A stretch of 62,092 bases of DNA from Prosthecobacter sp. (GTDB lineage Bacteria; Verrucomicrobiota; Verrucomicrobiia; Verrucomicrobiales; Verrucomicrobiaceae), in the NCBI GenBank assembly GCA_030833205.1, contig JAURHS010000007.1, positions 1 through 62,092 on the forward strand, given 5' to 3'. The translations under genes were made by a program, and so were the position numbers. Positions 1 to 8,804 of the stretch are shown here, piece by piece; within the stretch, counting starts at the first letter, position 1; each line of letters begins with the position of its first letter. The notes beneath the pieces are model-generated. The model had not been told where the DNA came from. It did not search any database and worked only from the letters and a program-made list of their open reading frames with translations.

Positions 1-1386
1 ATGATGATCAAGCCCATGCTCACTCCGGCATCGGGCAGCATTGACCTCGAGGAAAAAACGAATGTCTTGGTGATCACCGACAATGCCGCCCGCCTGCAGC
101 GCATCACCAAGGTGCTGGATGAACTCGACAAGCCAAGGCAGCAGATTGTCATCAATGTGCGCATCCTGCGCGTGCGCCAGCAAAGCGGCAGCAAGAAGGG
201 CATCGACTGGACGCAAACCCTCGGAGAAGGCCTACCCCTGAGCGTCAGCCAGAACCTCAACACGCTCTTCAACCTCCCGGAGAGCAGCACGCTGACCAAG
301 GGCAGCAACAGCACCAACAGCAGGGGCAATGATTTGACCACGGGCAACAGCAGCACACGCAGCAATGGCTTCGGCAACACGAACTCCACCACGCAAACGA
401 CCGTCACCAATCCTGCGGGCACCACCGTCACCACCACCACGACCACGGGCAACAATGACAGCCTCAGCTTCTCTGGCAGCAACACCTCCAACCAAAGCAA
501 CACCCTGAGCAATCTGGTTGAGGACACGGCGGTGGCAGCCAGCGAATATGTGACCGGAGCGGGCATGGTTTTTAGCCCCCTCGAGGTCAATGCCATTCTG
601 CGCGCCCTCAACAGCAGCAGCCTGGTCAGTCAGGAATCCTGCCCCTCGATCATCACCGAGGACAATGAGCAAGGCGTGATTTCACTGGTGGACCGTTTTC
701 CCATCATCATCGCCCAGACCAATGCCTCGCAGAGCAACACCTCAATCACGGATCGTGTGCGCTACAAGGTGGATGAGGATGACCCCGACGCCGCGCTGCA
801 ACCCGACAAGAGTCGTGAAATCGGCGTCACTCTCACGGTGACCCCAACCATCATGCCTGACGGCACCATCCGAATGAAATTGCGCCCACGCGTGGCCAAC
901 ATCGTGGAGTTGGTGGCCAGCGCCAGTGGCAACCGCTACCCGCGCGTCAGTGAATCCACAGTCGAAGGCATCAGCCGCATCCCCAGTGGCCGCTCCCTGA
1001 TTCTGGGCGGCTTCTACAGCCGCGACGATCGCAAGGGAGGCAGTTCAGTGCCCGTGCTGGGCAAACTGCCTCTGCTTGGCCGTCTGTTTCGATACGAGGA
1101 CGACAGCAATGAAATGGTGAGCCTGGTCTTTATCATCACGCCAAAGGTTTACGAGGCTGGAGCCGGCGAACTCGAGGCCCTCAACCAGCGGATGGAAAAC
1201 GCCGCAGGCCTCAACCTCATGAATGCCGATATGGTGCCCAACCCCCTGCTGCCACCGACCGATCAGCGCATGACCCTGCCCCAAGGCAGTATTCTGTCGC
1301 CTAAGGGCAGTCCCTCAACGCCCGCGACACCTGCGGCGACAACACCCAAGCGAAACCTCCTGCAGCGGCTTTTCAAGCGCTCCTGA
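1..1386 (+). CDS. Secretin of a type II secretion/type IV pilus-like machine (5' end outside the window)
   Basis: This is the C-terminal part of an outer-membrane secretin, the multimeric gate through which a pilus or secreted substrate passes. The visible protein starts inside an N-domain-like segment (NVLVITDNAARLQRITKVL, about residues 22-40) with no signal peptide, so the true start almost certainly lies upstream. Residues about 95-165 are an extreme Ser/Thr/Asn/Gly-rich loop. The secretin core follows, with the typical end VPVLGKLPLLGRLFR (from about residue 350) and LVFIITPKV. A Pro/Thr-rich tail ends in a basic RLFKRS. The next gene begins 4 bases after the stop. Secretin identity is secure; whether the machine is a T2SS or a type IV pilus is not decided by this gene. 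Confidence 0.9.
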   Translation: MMIKPMLTPASGSIDLEEKTNVLVITDNAARLQRITKVLDELDKPRQQIVINVRILRVRQQSGSKKGIDWTQTLGEGLPLSVSQNLNTLFNLPESSTLTKGSNSTNSRGNDLTTGNSSTRSNGFGNTNSTTQTTVTNPAGTTVTTTTTTGNNDSLSFSGSNTSNQSNTLSNLVEDTAVAASEYVTGAGMVFSPLEVNAILRALNSSSLVSQESCPSIITEDNEQGVISLVDRFPIIIAQTNASQSNTSITDRVRYKVDEDDPDAALQPDKSREIGVTLTVTPTIMPDGTIRMKLRPRVANIVELVASASGNRYPRVSESTVEGISRIPSGRSLILGGFYSRDDRKGGSSVPVLGKLPLLGRLFRYEDDSNEMVSLVFIITPKVYEAGAGELEALNQRMENAAGLNLMNADMVPNPLLPPTDQRMTLPQGSILSPKGSPSTPATPAATTPKRNLLQRLFKRS

Positions 1387-1390
1387 TTCC

Positions 1391-2077
1391 ATGGCTGTGA
1401 CCCCTCTGGATGCCACGGCGGCCGAGTTTGCCGCACTCTACCCGACAGACGAGGTGACCGGGATCAGCATGCCAATGCCTCCGGCTCTTGCGCCGTGGCC
1501 TGAAATGATTGGGGTCTGCGGCCAGATCGCACGCTGGAGCGCGCGGCAACTCATGGCCTGCGGCTACTGGGAGGACACGGTGGCCTCCGCCGTTCTGGCC
1601 GCCTATCATCAACACCTTGACCAATGCCGCGAGGAAGAGGCGCCAGAGGATTTCCTCGTCTGGGTGGCACGCGACTCCCAACGCCGGCAACCCCCCACCC
1701 TCACCTCAACGGGCACCGAGCTTCGGGATGAATTGCAGCGCGCGCAACGCGCCATCCATCCGCTGGTCTTTGAGCGCACCCCGCGCTGGCGCTTCGGCGA
1801 TCTGCCCGGGCGCCTATGGCAGCAGGGCCGCAGCGACGCCGGGCGCAATCGTCTGATTTCCCTGCTGCGTTGTGCCTGCCTCTCCAGCGAAGACGGTTCC
1901 ACTGTGCATCTGGTGGCCTACAACCCCGTGGCCGCAAGGTTGGCCACCGTATGGCTTGCGATTGACGCGCACAATCGCGTGGAGGGTGAAGGCCCGCCCT
2001 TTGTGTTTCCCTTTGTTGTCGAGCACGAGGTTTGGACCCGCCTCTGTGAACGACAGTCCTCCCTGAGTGCCGCATGA
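1391..2077 (+). CDS. Hypothetical protein in the pilus/secretion operon
   Basis: A 228-residue protein that I do not recognise. It has no signal peptide and no clear membrane segment, so it is probably cytoplasmic. It is rich in Ala, Arg, Trp and Leu, with a C-terminal stretch of short hydrophobic strands (VHLVAYNPVAARLATVWLAI). It lies 4 bases after the secretin gene and overlaps the traffic ATPase start by the ATGA arrangement, which implies translational coupling. Its position suggests a role in regulating or assembling the ATPase, but that is only an inference from context. The start ATG at 1391 has no Shine-Dalgarno sequence, as is usual in this window. Confidence 0.75.
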   Translation: MAVTPLDATAAEFAALYPTDEVTGISMPMPPALAPWPEMIGVCGQIARWSARQLMACGYWEDTVASAVLAAYHQHLDQCREEEAPEDFLVWVARDSQRRQPPTLTSTGTELRDELQRAQRAIHPLVFERTPRWRFGDLPGRLWQQGRSDAGRNRLISLLRCACLSSEDGSTVHLVAYNPVAARLATVWLAIDAHNRVEGEGPPFVFPFVVEHEVWTRLCERQSSLSAA

Positions 2078-3762
2078 ACTACGACATCAAGTTCAACGAC
2101 ACCATCCAGCGCCAGATCGTTCGGCAACTGCGGTCCCTGGACCGCGCGGCCAGCGCCGAGGGTGATGATGAAGCACTGCTGCGAAAGGTCTCCAAAACCA
2201 AGCTGCTGGGGGCAATCGGTGCCGCCAGCGGACTGCCAGCCATGCCTCAGGTCAAAGAGCTGGCCGACCCACAACTGCTTGCCGGCTGCGATCCCTCCGT
2301 GCTCTCGCAGGGCATGTTTGCGCCACTGCGCTGTGCCGACAACCAGATCCTGCTGGCAGTGGCCAACCCCTGGGATTACCGCGCCGACGAATTCTGCAAC
2401 GCCCGCTTTGCCGAGCATGAAATCTTCAAGGTGGTTACACTGGCCTCTGAAATTTCCGCCACCATCGAGCGCTCCAGCCAGTCCACCGGCCCCAGCAGGG
2501 CCGAACTCGAGGCCCTGGACATTGAGCACAGTGGCAATGAGGTCAGCGACTTCGATGTGACGCGCACGCACCAAGAGCCCATTGCTCAACTGGTGGCAAG
2601 CATGGTCTCCGATGCGATCAAACGCCACGCCTCCGACATCCACATCAAGACGGAGAAAGCACAGTTTTTCTACTACTTCCGCGTGGACGGCGACCTTGGC
2701 CCCAAGGTGGAAATTCCCCTCAAGCTCAAGGATCGTCTCGATGCATTCCTGCTGAATCTGATGCGCCTGGCCCCCGAGGATCGCAGCAAGAGGCCGGGCA
2801 TGTCGGGGCGCTTCACCGCCAGCTACTACGGACGCTCGGTGGGCATCCGCTTTGAACGCCACCGCTCCTACCGAGGCTATCACATCACCATGCGCCTGCT
2901 CGACAAGACGCATCTGGAGCCCCGACTGGGCATGGGCACGCTGGCCTTCGATGAAGTCACTCTGTTTGAGTTGGAAAAGGCGCTCGCCGTTCCCTCGGGC
3001 ATCATTGTGATGTCCGGCCCCACGGGGTCGGGAAAATCCACCACGCTCAATGCGATGCTGCGTGAGCTCAATCGGCCCGAGGACAACATCCTGACGCTGG
3101 AGAACCCGGTCGAGGACGAGATTCCTGGCGTGACCCACTGCGACCTGCGCGACTCCTCGGAATTCAAGCCGATGATCTCCAGCTTCATGCGCTCAGACCC
3201 CGATGTGATCTTCATCGGTGAGGTGCGCGACCGCGAGTCTGCCGAGCTTGCCATTGAGGCGGCCATCACGGGCCACAAGGTGCTTACCACCATTCACACT
3301 CCGCGCGCCTCACAAATCATCGAGCGCTTCCAACAGCTTGGCATTGAGCGCTGGAAAATCGCTCAAACGCTCAAGGCTGCCTGCGCGCAACGGTTGGTCA
3401 AATTGCTTTGCCACAACTGCAGACAAACCTGCGAGGGCATCCCCGAGCGCGAGATGCGCCTGTTTAATCTTGGCCCGGAGTGGGCAAAGAAAAAGCTCTT
3501 CATCCATCGCAAGGAAGGATGCAATGAGTGCGGCGGGCGCGGCTACCTTGGGCGTGCAGCCCTGCTGGAGATTCTGCCGATCACACCGCGCACCGGCGAC
3601 GCTCTGGCCAAAGGGGAATTGACTCCCTATGAGTTGGAAATCGAAATTCGCAAGGAAACCGCCCTGCCCTCACTGCGGGACAATGGCCTGCGCATGCTCT
3701 CGGAGGGCAAGACCGACCTCGACGCGCTGCGTCGTGTCCTAGACCTGACCTACCTCGAATAA
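2074..3762 (+). CDS. GspE/PilB-type assembly ATPase
   Basis: This hexameric traffic ATPase would power pilus or pseudopilus assembly from the cytoplasmic face of the inner membrane. Of 562 residues, an N-terminal GspE-N-like region (about 1-150) precedes the ATPase core. The Walker A motif GPTGSGKST is at residues 315-323. A Walker B-type segment DVIFIGEVRDRESAELAIEA and the His box follow. Two CxxC pairs (Cys446/449 and Cys483/486) form the tetracysteine zinc site seen in GspE/PilB and absent from PilT. Length is normal for the family. The ATG overlaps the previous stop, and the platform gene follows 14 bases later. Assignment to the assembly rather than retraction class is strong. Confidence 0.95.
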   Translation: MNYDIKFNDTIQRQIVRQLRSLDRAASAEGDDEALLRKVSKTKLLGAIGAASGLPAMPQVKELADPQLLAGCDPSVLSQGMFAPLRCADNQILLAVANPWDYRADEFCNARFAEHEIFKVVTLASEISATIERSSQSTGPSRAELEALDIEHSGNEVSDFDVTRTHQEPIAQLVASMVSDAIKRHASDIHIKTEKAQFFYYFRVDGDLGPKVEIPLKLKDRLDAFLLNLMRLAPEDRSKRPGMSGRFTASYYGRSVGIRFERHRSYRGYHITMRLLDKTHLEPRLGMGTLAFDEVTLFELEKALAVPSGIIVMSGPTGSGKSTTLNAMLRELNRPEDNILTLENPVEDEIPGVTHCDLRDSSEFKPMISSFMRSDPDVIFIGEVRDRESAELAIEAAITGHKVLTTIHTPRASQIIERFQQLGIERWKIAQTLKAACAQRLVKLLCHNCRQTCEGIPEREMRLFNLGPEWAKKKLFIHRKEGCNECGGRGYLGRAALLEILPITPRTGDALAKGELTPYELEIEIRKETALPSLRDNGLRMLSEGKTDLDALRRVLDLTYLE

Positions 3763-3776
3763 GCCAGCCTCAAGCC

Positions 3777-4997
3777 ATGCCGTTGTTTGATGTCACTCTG
3801 CGAAATCTGGCCAAACCCGATCAGGCCCGGGTGGTTCAGGTGCAGGCTGCCAACGCAGCGCAGGCCTCAGCCCAGGCCAAGCGCGAGGGATGGGGAGTGG
3901 CCTTGGTCAAGGCGCGCGGCAAGGTGCAAGGCAGCGCAGGCGAGGCGATGCGTGCCATCCCACCCAAGGAACTGATCAAACTCTTCCGCGGGCTCTCCTC
4001 AATGCTGAGGGCGAACATCAGCACTGCCGACTCCCTCACCTACTACGCGCAGGGCATCAGCAACCCCAGACTCAAAGGTGTGCTGACCAACATCGCCGAG
4101 AAGGTGGAGAGCGGTGTGCCAATTCACCAGGCCTTTGCCAGTGAAACCAAGCTCGACCCCACCGTGATCACGGTGATTGAGGCCGGGGCGGACGCCGCCC
4201 AACTGCACTCGGCCTTTGCCTCGATGGCCGCGCGCATCAAGACCGAACTTGCCTTCAGCAGCAAACTGCGCAGTGCACTGACCATCCCCTGCGTGGTCAT
4301 CGCCTTCCAGATAGTGCTCTTCATCTGGTCCCAGCTCAGTGTGGTGAAAAATGTGGAGGACACCCTCAAGAGTGTGCGTCAGGCGCCTGATCCACTCTCC
4401 AAAATCATCTTTTCCTTCAGTCATGTGGTGCAGGCCACCTGGCCGATCTTTGTCACGGCTCTCGTCGGCTTTCTGCTGTGGTTGTGGCGCAGTGCCTCGC
4501 TGAGGCAGTTTCTGTTGGTGCTCCTGATGAAAAAATGGACCCTGCTGCGCAAACTGGTGATGGGGCTGCGCCAATCCGCCTATCTGGGCACGATGGAAAT
4601 GCTCTATGGCAGTGGCATCAGCCTTGCCCGGTCCTCGGCATTGTCCGCCCGCGTGGTGGCTGGCACCCCGATGTATGATGAGCTGGCTGCCGCCAGCAAA
4701 ACCTACGAGGCCAGTGGCACCACCTTCGCCGAGGCCCTGAATCGCCACGCGCAGGTGGATCCACAGGTGGTGCACATGATCGGCATTGGCGAGAAATCCG
4801 CCTCATTGACCGATCAGTTGCGCTTGTTGCGTGAGATCTACGAGGAGGACACTCAGGCCTACATGACTGATTTTACCCAGGTCATCAATTTCATCACACT
4901 GGCACTGGCGGTATTCATCATTGGCCTTGTCTTTGCCGGGGCAATGCTGCCAATCTTCCTGATGGGACCGCGAATGATGAACTCCGGCAACATGTGA
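3777..4997 (+). CDS. GspF/PilC-type inner-membrane platform protein
   Basis: A 406-residue polytopic protein that would couple the assembly ATPase to the growing pilus. An N-terminal cytoplasmic region (residues 1-65, MPLFDVTLRNLAKPD) is followed by two T2SSF-type helical repeats. Membrane segments are near residue 170 (LTIPCVVIAFQIVLFIW), near 222 (WPIFVTALVGFLLWLW) and near 375 (ITLALAVFIIGLVFAGAML). The repeat motifs AFASMAARIKTELAF and HMIGIGEKSASLTDQL are typical of the family. It follows the ATPase by 14 bases, as in most T2SS and T4P operons. Family call is secure. Confidence 0.93.
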   Translation: MPLFDVTLRNLAKPDQARVVQVQAANAAQASAQAKREGWGVALVKARGKVQGSAGEAMRAIPPKELIKLFRGLSSMLRANISTADSLTYYAQGISNPRLKGVLTNIAEKVESGVPIHQAFASETKLDPTVITVIEAGADAAQLHSAFASMAARIKTELAFSSKLRSALTIPCVVIAFQIVLFIWSQLSVVKNVEDTLKSVRQAPDPLSKIIFSFSHVVQATWPIFVTALVGFLLWLWRSASLRQFLLVLLMKKWTLLRKLVMGLRQSAYLGTMEMLYGSGISLARSSALSARVVAGTPMYDELAAASKTYEASGTTFAEALNRHAQVDPQVVHMIGIGEKSASLTDQLRLLREIYEEDTQAYMTDFTQVINFITLALAVFIIGLVFAGAMLPIFLMGPRMMNSGNM

Positions 4998-5002
4998 CCA
5001 CC

Positions 5003-5422
5003 ATGATGCACCCACTGCTGACTTTCCTGCCCTGCCTCCTGCTGTGCTGCCCTCCAGTGGCCTTGGCCCAGACGGCTGCCAAACCCGTCCTGGTGCCCAG
5101 GCCCCTTCCCAAGCCCAGCGGGAATTACCGCCCTGCCGCCAATCCAGTCAGGCCGCAACCCCGCTTGGCAAGCCCCGCCGGCCCCGCCGCTTCACCCTCC
5201 AACATCACAGCTCCGGCAGCCTCCACGGGGAGTGCTTCCTCAGCAAAGGCAGTGATTCTGGACATTCGACGCGCCGCATCGTCCGCACCACGACCCTCCG
5301 CCGCCCAGCCGACTGCAAGCCCAGCGATCGCGCCAGGCGCTGGCAATCCGCCAATCGTCAGGGATGGCGAGGTGCGGATTCTCCGCTCGGGTCTGCGCTT
5401 GGCCGAGCCCAAAACCCCCTGA
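5003..5422 (+). CDS. Short exported Pro/Ala-rich protein
   Basis: A 139-residue protein with a signal peptide (MMHPLLTFLPCLLLCCPPVALAQ), then a low-complexity Pro/Ala/Ser region and a more ordered C-terminus (DGEVRILRSGLRLAEPKTP). I do not recognise it. A GTG three codons upstream (4994) overlaps the stop of the preceding gene in a GTGA arrangement and could also be the start; I chose the ATG at 5003. A Pro-rich periplasmic spacer linked to the secretin or platform would fit, like the linker regions of GspC or PilP, but no conserved domain is visible to support that. Confidence 0.65.
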   Translation: MMHPLLTFLPCLLLCCPPVALAQTAAKPVLVPRPLPKPSGNYRPAANPVRPQPRLASPAGPAASPSNITAPAASTGSASSAKAVILDIRRAASSAPRPSAAQPTASPAIAPGAGNPPIVRDGEVRILRSGLRLAEPKTP

Positions 5423-5434
5423 TTTCACCCGCCC

Positions 5435-5908
5435 ATGACGCACCCCTCTCGTGCCGGCCAAACAGCGGGATTCACCCTCATTGAGCTGAGCCTGGTGATC
5501 GCCCTGATCCTTGGTCTCGCCATGCTGGGAACCTACTCCATTGACGAATTCCAACGCTGGCAAAAAGGACGCAATGCTGCATTGGCGCTGCAGGCAATTT
5601 ATGAGGCCCAGCGCGCCTACATGGCCGATCACCCGACCGCCGATCCCTCAACACTGCAGGAAACCGACCTCATCGCCTACCTTCCCCAAGGTTGGGGCGC
5701 CGATAGCGGCATTTCCTCCATCACCCAGCTGCTGACCCACGGCAAAGTCAGCGGCATCAACGCCGAGGCCCTGACTGTTGATGTCCTGCGGATGCCGCCG
5801 GTGCTCATGCTCAGCGGCGCAGTCTACGACCCCACCGCAACTCGCAGCGGCGGTGCCTGGGACGGTCTGTGGGACAGCGGCGAACCTCCTGCCCCTGCCG
5901 TGCCATGA
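5435..5908 (+). CDS. Type IV prepilin/pseudopilin
   Basis: A 157-residue prepilin. A short basic leader ends in Gly, followed by FTLIELSLVIALILGLAMLG: cleavage between Gly and Phe leaves Glu at position +5, the hallmark of prepilin-peptidase substrates. The hydrophobic N-helix continues as an amphipathic helix (EFQRWQKGRNAALALQAIYE), with a small globular domain behind it. It has no C-terminal Cys pair. It is the first of three pilin-like genes in the operon and is followed, with a 4-base overlap, by an ABC ATPase gene. As the only pilin next to the assembly ATPase and platform genes it is a reasonable candidate for the major subunit, but this is unproven. Confidence 0.9.
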   Translation: MTHPSRAGQTAGFTLIELSLVIALILGLAMLGTYSIDEFQRWQKGRNAALALQAIYEAQRAYMADHPTADPSTLQETDLIAYLPQGWGADSGISSITQLLTHGKVSGINAEALTVDVLRMPPVLMLSGAVYDPTATRSGGAWDGLWDSGEPPAPAVP

Positions 5909-6609
5909 GCGCCCCCCCGACGCAGCCCCCCAATCTTGCGCCAAGCCTGAGGTTGCCCTCAGATTTGGTGCTTGGCTATCGGGGCCCTGCATGGAAGGGA
6001 GCCGCCGAATGCGCGGTACTGCGGTTGGATTGCGACATCGAGCTCAACGCCGGGTTGCACTTCATCATCGCCGCAAACGGCAGTGGCAAAACGACCTTGA
6101 TGCGCACCCTTGCCGGCTTGCAAGGGCCACTGCGCGGCCATTTGGCATTGCCCATGCAGGCTTGGTACTACGCGGATGATCTCAGCTATGCGCCGGAGCT
6201 CAACGCCGCAATGATTTTTGCTGCGCTGCTGCCCCCCTCATGGATGCCCCAGGCCATGCGGCTGGCACAGCGCCTGCGGCTGGATTGCGATCGGCCCTGC
6301 GGTCAACTCTCGCGCGGAAGCCGACAGAAAATCACCCTCGTGCTTGCCGAAACGCGTGCGCAATGCAGCGCCGGCACCCTGCTGTTGCAGGACGAATCCC
6401 TCGCGGGCATTGATGCTTGGACACGGCGGGAAATCGCCAGCCTTTGGGCCAGCCCCTCGCAGGACCATTGCCGCCTTCTCGCACTGCACGAAACCGACGC
6501 ACTTGAACATGCCGACTCGATCCTCAGCATCGAACAAGGCGTGTTGCGGCAGCATCGGGTCGAGGATACCCGACATCTTCGTCAACTCTGTCAGGACCTG
6601 ATCGCATGA
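5905..6609 (+). CDS. ABC transporter ATP-binding protein inside the pilus operon
   Basis: A 234-residue nucleotide-binding subunit. Walker A is AANGSGKTT with Lys62. A variant signature LSRGSRQK replaces LSGGQ, and Walker B ends in QDESLAGID, keeping the catalytic Glu. An H-loop-type ALHETDAL follows. The size and layout resemble small exporters such as CcmA. The start is the ATG at 5905 that overlaps the pilin stop (ATGA); an in-frame ATG 12 codons upstream would run deep into the pilin gene. The permease gene follows with the same overlap, so the two subunits are probably made in step. Substrate unknown. Confidence 0.85.
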   Translation: MSAPPTQPPNLAPSLRLPSDLVLGYRGPAWKGAAECAVLRLDCDIELNAGLHFIIAANGSGKTTLMRTLAGLQGPLRGHLALPMQAWYYADDLSYAPELNAAMIFAALLPPSWMPQAMRLAQRLRLDCDRPCGQLSRGSRQKITLVLAETRAQCSAGTLLLQDESLAGIDAWTRREIASLWASPSQDHCRLLALHETDALEHADSILSIEQGVLRQHRVEDTRHLRQLCQDLIA

Positions 6610-7385
6610 AGGACGAAGCGCGCCCCAGCCTGCTGCATTACTGCCTGTGCCTGCTCTGGCAGCGCCGCAGCAGTCTGCTGCTTTGTGCCCTGCTGCCAAT
6701 CCTTGCCTGGACCCTTCCCCTGCTCACTCCTTGGCCGACGCAATCCGCGCTGCTGCAGCCCACTCGTGTGCAGACCGCCTGGGCTCTGCTTTGGCTGAGT
6801 CTGGGCCTGTTCTTTGTGTTTCAGGCCGCCACTCTGGGGCGCGAGCTTTGCGCCTGCGGCTTGCTGGAACATGTCAATGCGGCCCATCAGAGGTGGCGAC
6901 GCGCACTTCTGCCAGTGGTGTTGGCCGTGGGGTTGTGGCTGAATTTGGCGCTGCTTGGGGTCTTGCTTCTGAGTGGGTGGCTTCACCCTTCCTCGCCCAT
7001 TGAAGCTTCACTCTGGAATGCATTGTTGGTGCAACAGACCCTGCTTTTTGAGCTCAGCGCCGTTGGCCTGCTGGCCCTTGCGGCCGCTCTGGGCACGCGT
7101 TTCTCGCAGGCGCCGGCATGCCTGATTTGCCTGGGTCTGCTGGCCGCCGGCTGGTGGTTTGCCGCCTGGATTGATGCATGGATGATGCAGACGGCACCAC
7201 GGCTGCATCCCACACTGGGCTTGTTGCTGCCGCGCTACGATCTCGCGGACTTGACCACCAGGATGGTCTTCAAATTGGGCCCACTTCCGATGCAGACCGC
7301 ACTGCGTGTGGCTGCGGTCATCGGCTTGCAAACCCTGGGTCTGGCGGCATTGGCGCGCTGGATCACCCGCTGCCACGGAAGATGA
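6606..7385 (+). CDS. ABC-type membrane permease paired with the preceding ATPase
   Basis: A 259-residue, strongly hydrophobic protein with about six predicted membrane segments, including LLLCALLPILAWTLPLL, WALLWLSLGLFFVFQAA, LLPVVLAVGLWLNLALLGVL, LLFELSAVGLLALAAALG and ACLICLGLLAAGWWFAAWI. No soluble domain is present. Its 4-base overlap with the ATPase gene and its topology (compare CcmB and ABC-2 permeases) make it the membrane half of a two-gene transporter. Placement among pilin genes suggests a role in pilus or secretion biogenesis, or export of a peptide or lipid needed for it; this is inference. Confidence 0.8.
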   Translation: MKDEARPSLLHYCLCLLWQRRSSLLLCALLPILAWTLPLLTPWPTQSALLQPTRVQTAWALLWLSLGLFFVFQAATLGRELCACGLLEHVNAAHQRWRRALLPVVLAVGLWLNLALLGVLLLSGWLHPSSPIEASLWNALLVQQTLLFELSAVGLLALAAALGTRFSQAPACLICLGLLAAGWWFAAWIDAWMMQTAPRLHPTLGLLLPRYDLADLTTRMVFKLGPLPMQTALRVAAVIGLQTLGLAALARWITRCHGR

Positions 7386-8113
7386 AATCCGCACTGACCG
7401 GCCTACTCTGCCTGCTGGCCGCCTCGTGGGTGGCGCGGGGGCTCGCGGTTCAGCCCAGTCACCAGGTTCTGGGCCTTGGCGGCAGCCTGTGGGGTGCCTT
7501 GGCTGCGGAGATGATGCGGCCATCACTGCACCGGCATTGGCACATGGGCCGCGACCATGAGGCTGGCCCCGCGCCGCGTCGGCTCCGTATGGCAGCCGCA
7601 GTCCCCACCGACGCAAGCCTGTCCCAGGCAGTACTCAAGCCCAACACTCCCGTGGAGCCTTCAGCGGGGCTTCGGCGCCACAGCACGACGCAGGCGGCAT
7701 TGATCCTGCAGCGCGCCCTGCGACTCAACCCTGCGGATTGGGTCCTTTGGGACATCGCACTTGAGGAGCAAAAACAAGCCCACCGCGGCGATCTGCAGCA
7801 GGCTTGGAGCCTGATTGAAGGGCAAACTGCGCCAGCCATTGGCGTTCTTGACCACCCCCAAGCCAACCTCGCTGAGGTGATGACCGCTGCCACTGCCCTC
7901 AGCCACCTCTGTGAGTTGGCCCATGCCCTGAAACACAGGGATGCCAACCTTTGGAGCCGCAGGTTTGCCGCGGCCCTGCTGCGCTGTGCCGATCTGTTCG
8001 ACGAGGCGATGAAGCAGGGCCATTGGCAGGCACTCAGCCCGGCCCGACAGGCGGAATGGCAGTCACAACTCGGCCTGCTTCAACGCCTAAGTCAGAGTTA
8101 CCCCAAGGGTTGA
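7382..8113 (+). CDS. Exported or membrane-anchored hypothetical protein
   Basis: A 243-residue protein with a hydrophobic N-terminus (MKSALTGLLCLLAASWVARG) that could be a signal peptide or anchor. The middle and C-terminus are helical with TPR-like spacing (AALILQRALRLNPADWVLWDIALEEQ). No family is recognised. The start ATG at 7382 overlaps the permease stop; a longer in-frame ORF begins inside the permease gene and is not credible. Coupling to the permease suggests it is an accessory of the ABC transporter, perhaps a periplasmic partner. It is followed by the first gap of any size in the operon (52 bases). Confidence 0.7.
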   Translation: MKSALTGLLCLLAASWVARGLAVQPSHQVLGLGGSLWGALAAEMMRPSLHRHWHMGRDHEAGPAPRRLRMAAAVPTDASLSQAVLKPNTPVEPSAGLRRHSTTQAALILQRALRLNPADWVLWDIALEEQKQAHRGDLQQAWSLIEGQTAPAIGVLDHPQANLAEVMTAATALSHLCELAHALKHRDANLWSRRFAAALLRCADLFDEAMKQGHWQALSPARQAEWQSQLGLLQRLSQSYPKG

Positions 8114-8165
8114 TTTGTATCGAAGACCGATCTTGGCGCATGATGCTGCCAGTCCTCTCACAGCC

Positions 8166-8804
8166 ATGAGCCCCTCCCCTTCTGTTCTGGCATTGATGTT
8201 GATCGCGTTGGGCAGCCTTTGCGCCCCTCAAGGTCTGCGGGCTCAGGGCAGCAGCGGCGGGTCCAGCTCGAGTACCACCACAGGCGGGGTGAATGTCATC
8301 GTGGGGGAAACGACTCAACCCAACCGCATCACCTTGTTGCGCGCGGGCAATTACGATTACCAGACCAGCGGCGCACTGACCCAGGTCTTCGAGGTGGCGG
8401 TGCGCAGCGTGGATGTCAACATTTTCAGCACTGGCACCTCGAAGGGATCCCCCATCACCGTGAACATAGAGCCCTCGCTGATCAGCAAAATCAGTGGTAC
8501 CTCCACCGTGTTGGCCACCGTGACCGGCAGCCAGATTCATGTCAACCCAGGCAGCCGCAACACCACCAGTGCCAGCCTGACCTACAATGCTGGAGGGCTG
8601 CTCAACAACCCTGCCATGGACATTGATTTTCGTTTTTGGTTCCGCGGTCAGACCAAGAATGTTTCGTTGGACGGAAGTTACATCAAGGTCAACCTCGACG
8701 GCGTGCGCTTTGGCGCGCCAAGCGTGGGCGGGGATTTGCAGATGAGTGGACCGTTCGCGGCAGAGAGCATCCCACAGGGCATCGCCCAATTTTCCTACCA
8801 ATGA
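8166..8804 (+). CDS. Secreted protein of unknown function
   Basis: A 212-residue protein with a clear signal peptide (MSPSPSVLALMLIALGSLCAPQGLRAQG). A Gly/Ser/Thr linker follows, then a beta-rich mature domain (NVIVGETTQPNRITLLRAG; ITVNIEPSLISKISG). The beta-rich, Asn/Ser/Thr-heavy composition resembles bacterial fibre or adhesin-like modules, but I recognise no family. The start at 8166 was chosen because it places the signal peptide at the N-terminus; an upstream in-frame start is an alternative. Its stop overlaps the next ATG by 4 bases. It could be a structural component or substrate of the machine encoded by the operon (inference). Confidence 0.7.
   Translation: MSPSPSVLALMLIALGSLCAPQGLRAQGSSGGSSSSTTTGGVNVIVGETTQPNRITLLRAGNYDYQTSGALTQVFEVAVRSVDVNIFSTGTSKGSPITVNIEPSLISKISGTSTVLATVTGSQIHVNPGSRNTTSASLTYNAGGLLNNPAMDIDFRFWFRGQTKNVSLDGSYIKVNLDGVRFGAPSVGGDLQMSGPFAAESIPQGIAQFSYQ

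Noticed and set aside
1..6. The ATG at base 1 as the true start of the secretin
   Set aside because: The protein would begin inside an N-domain and have no signal peptide; the gene is cut by the window edge.
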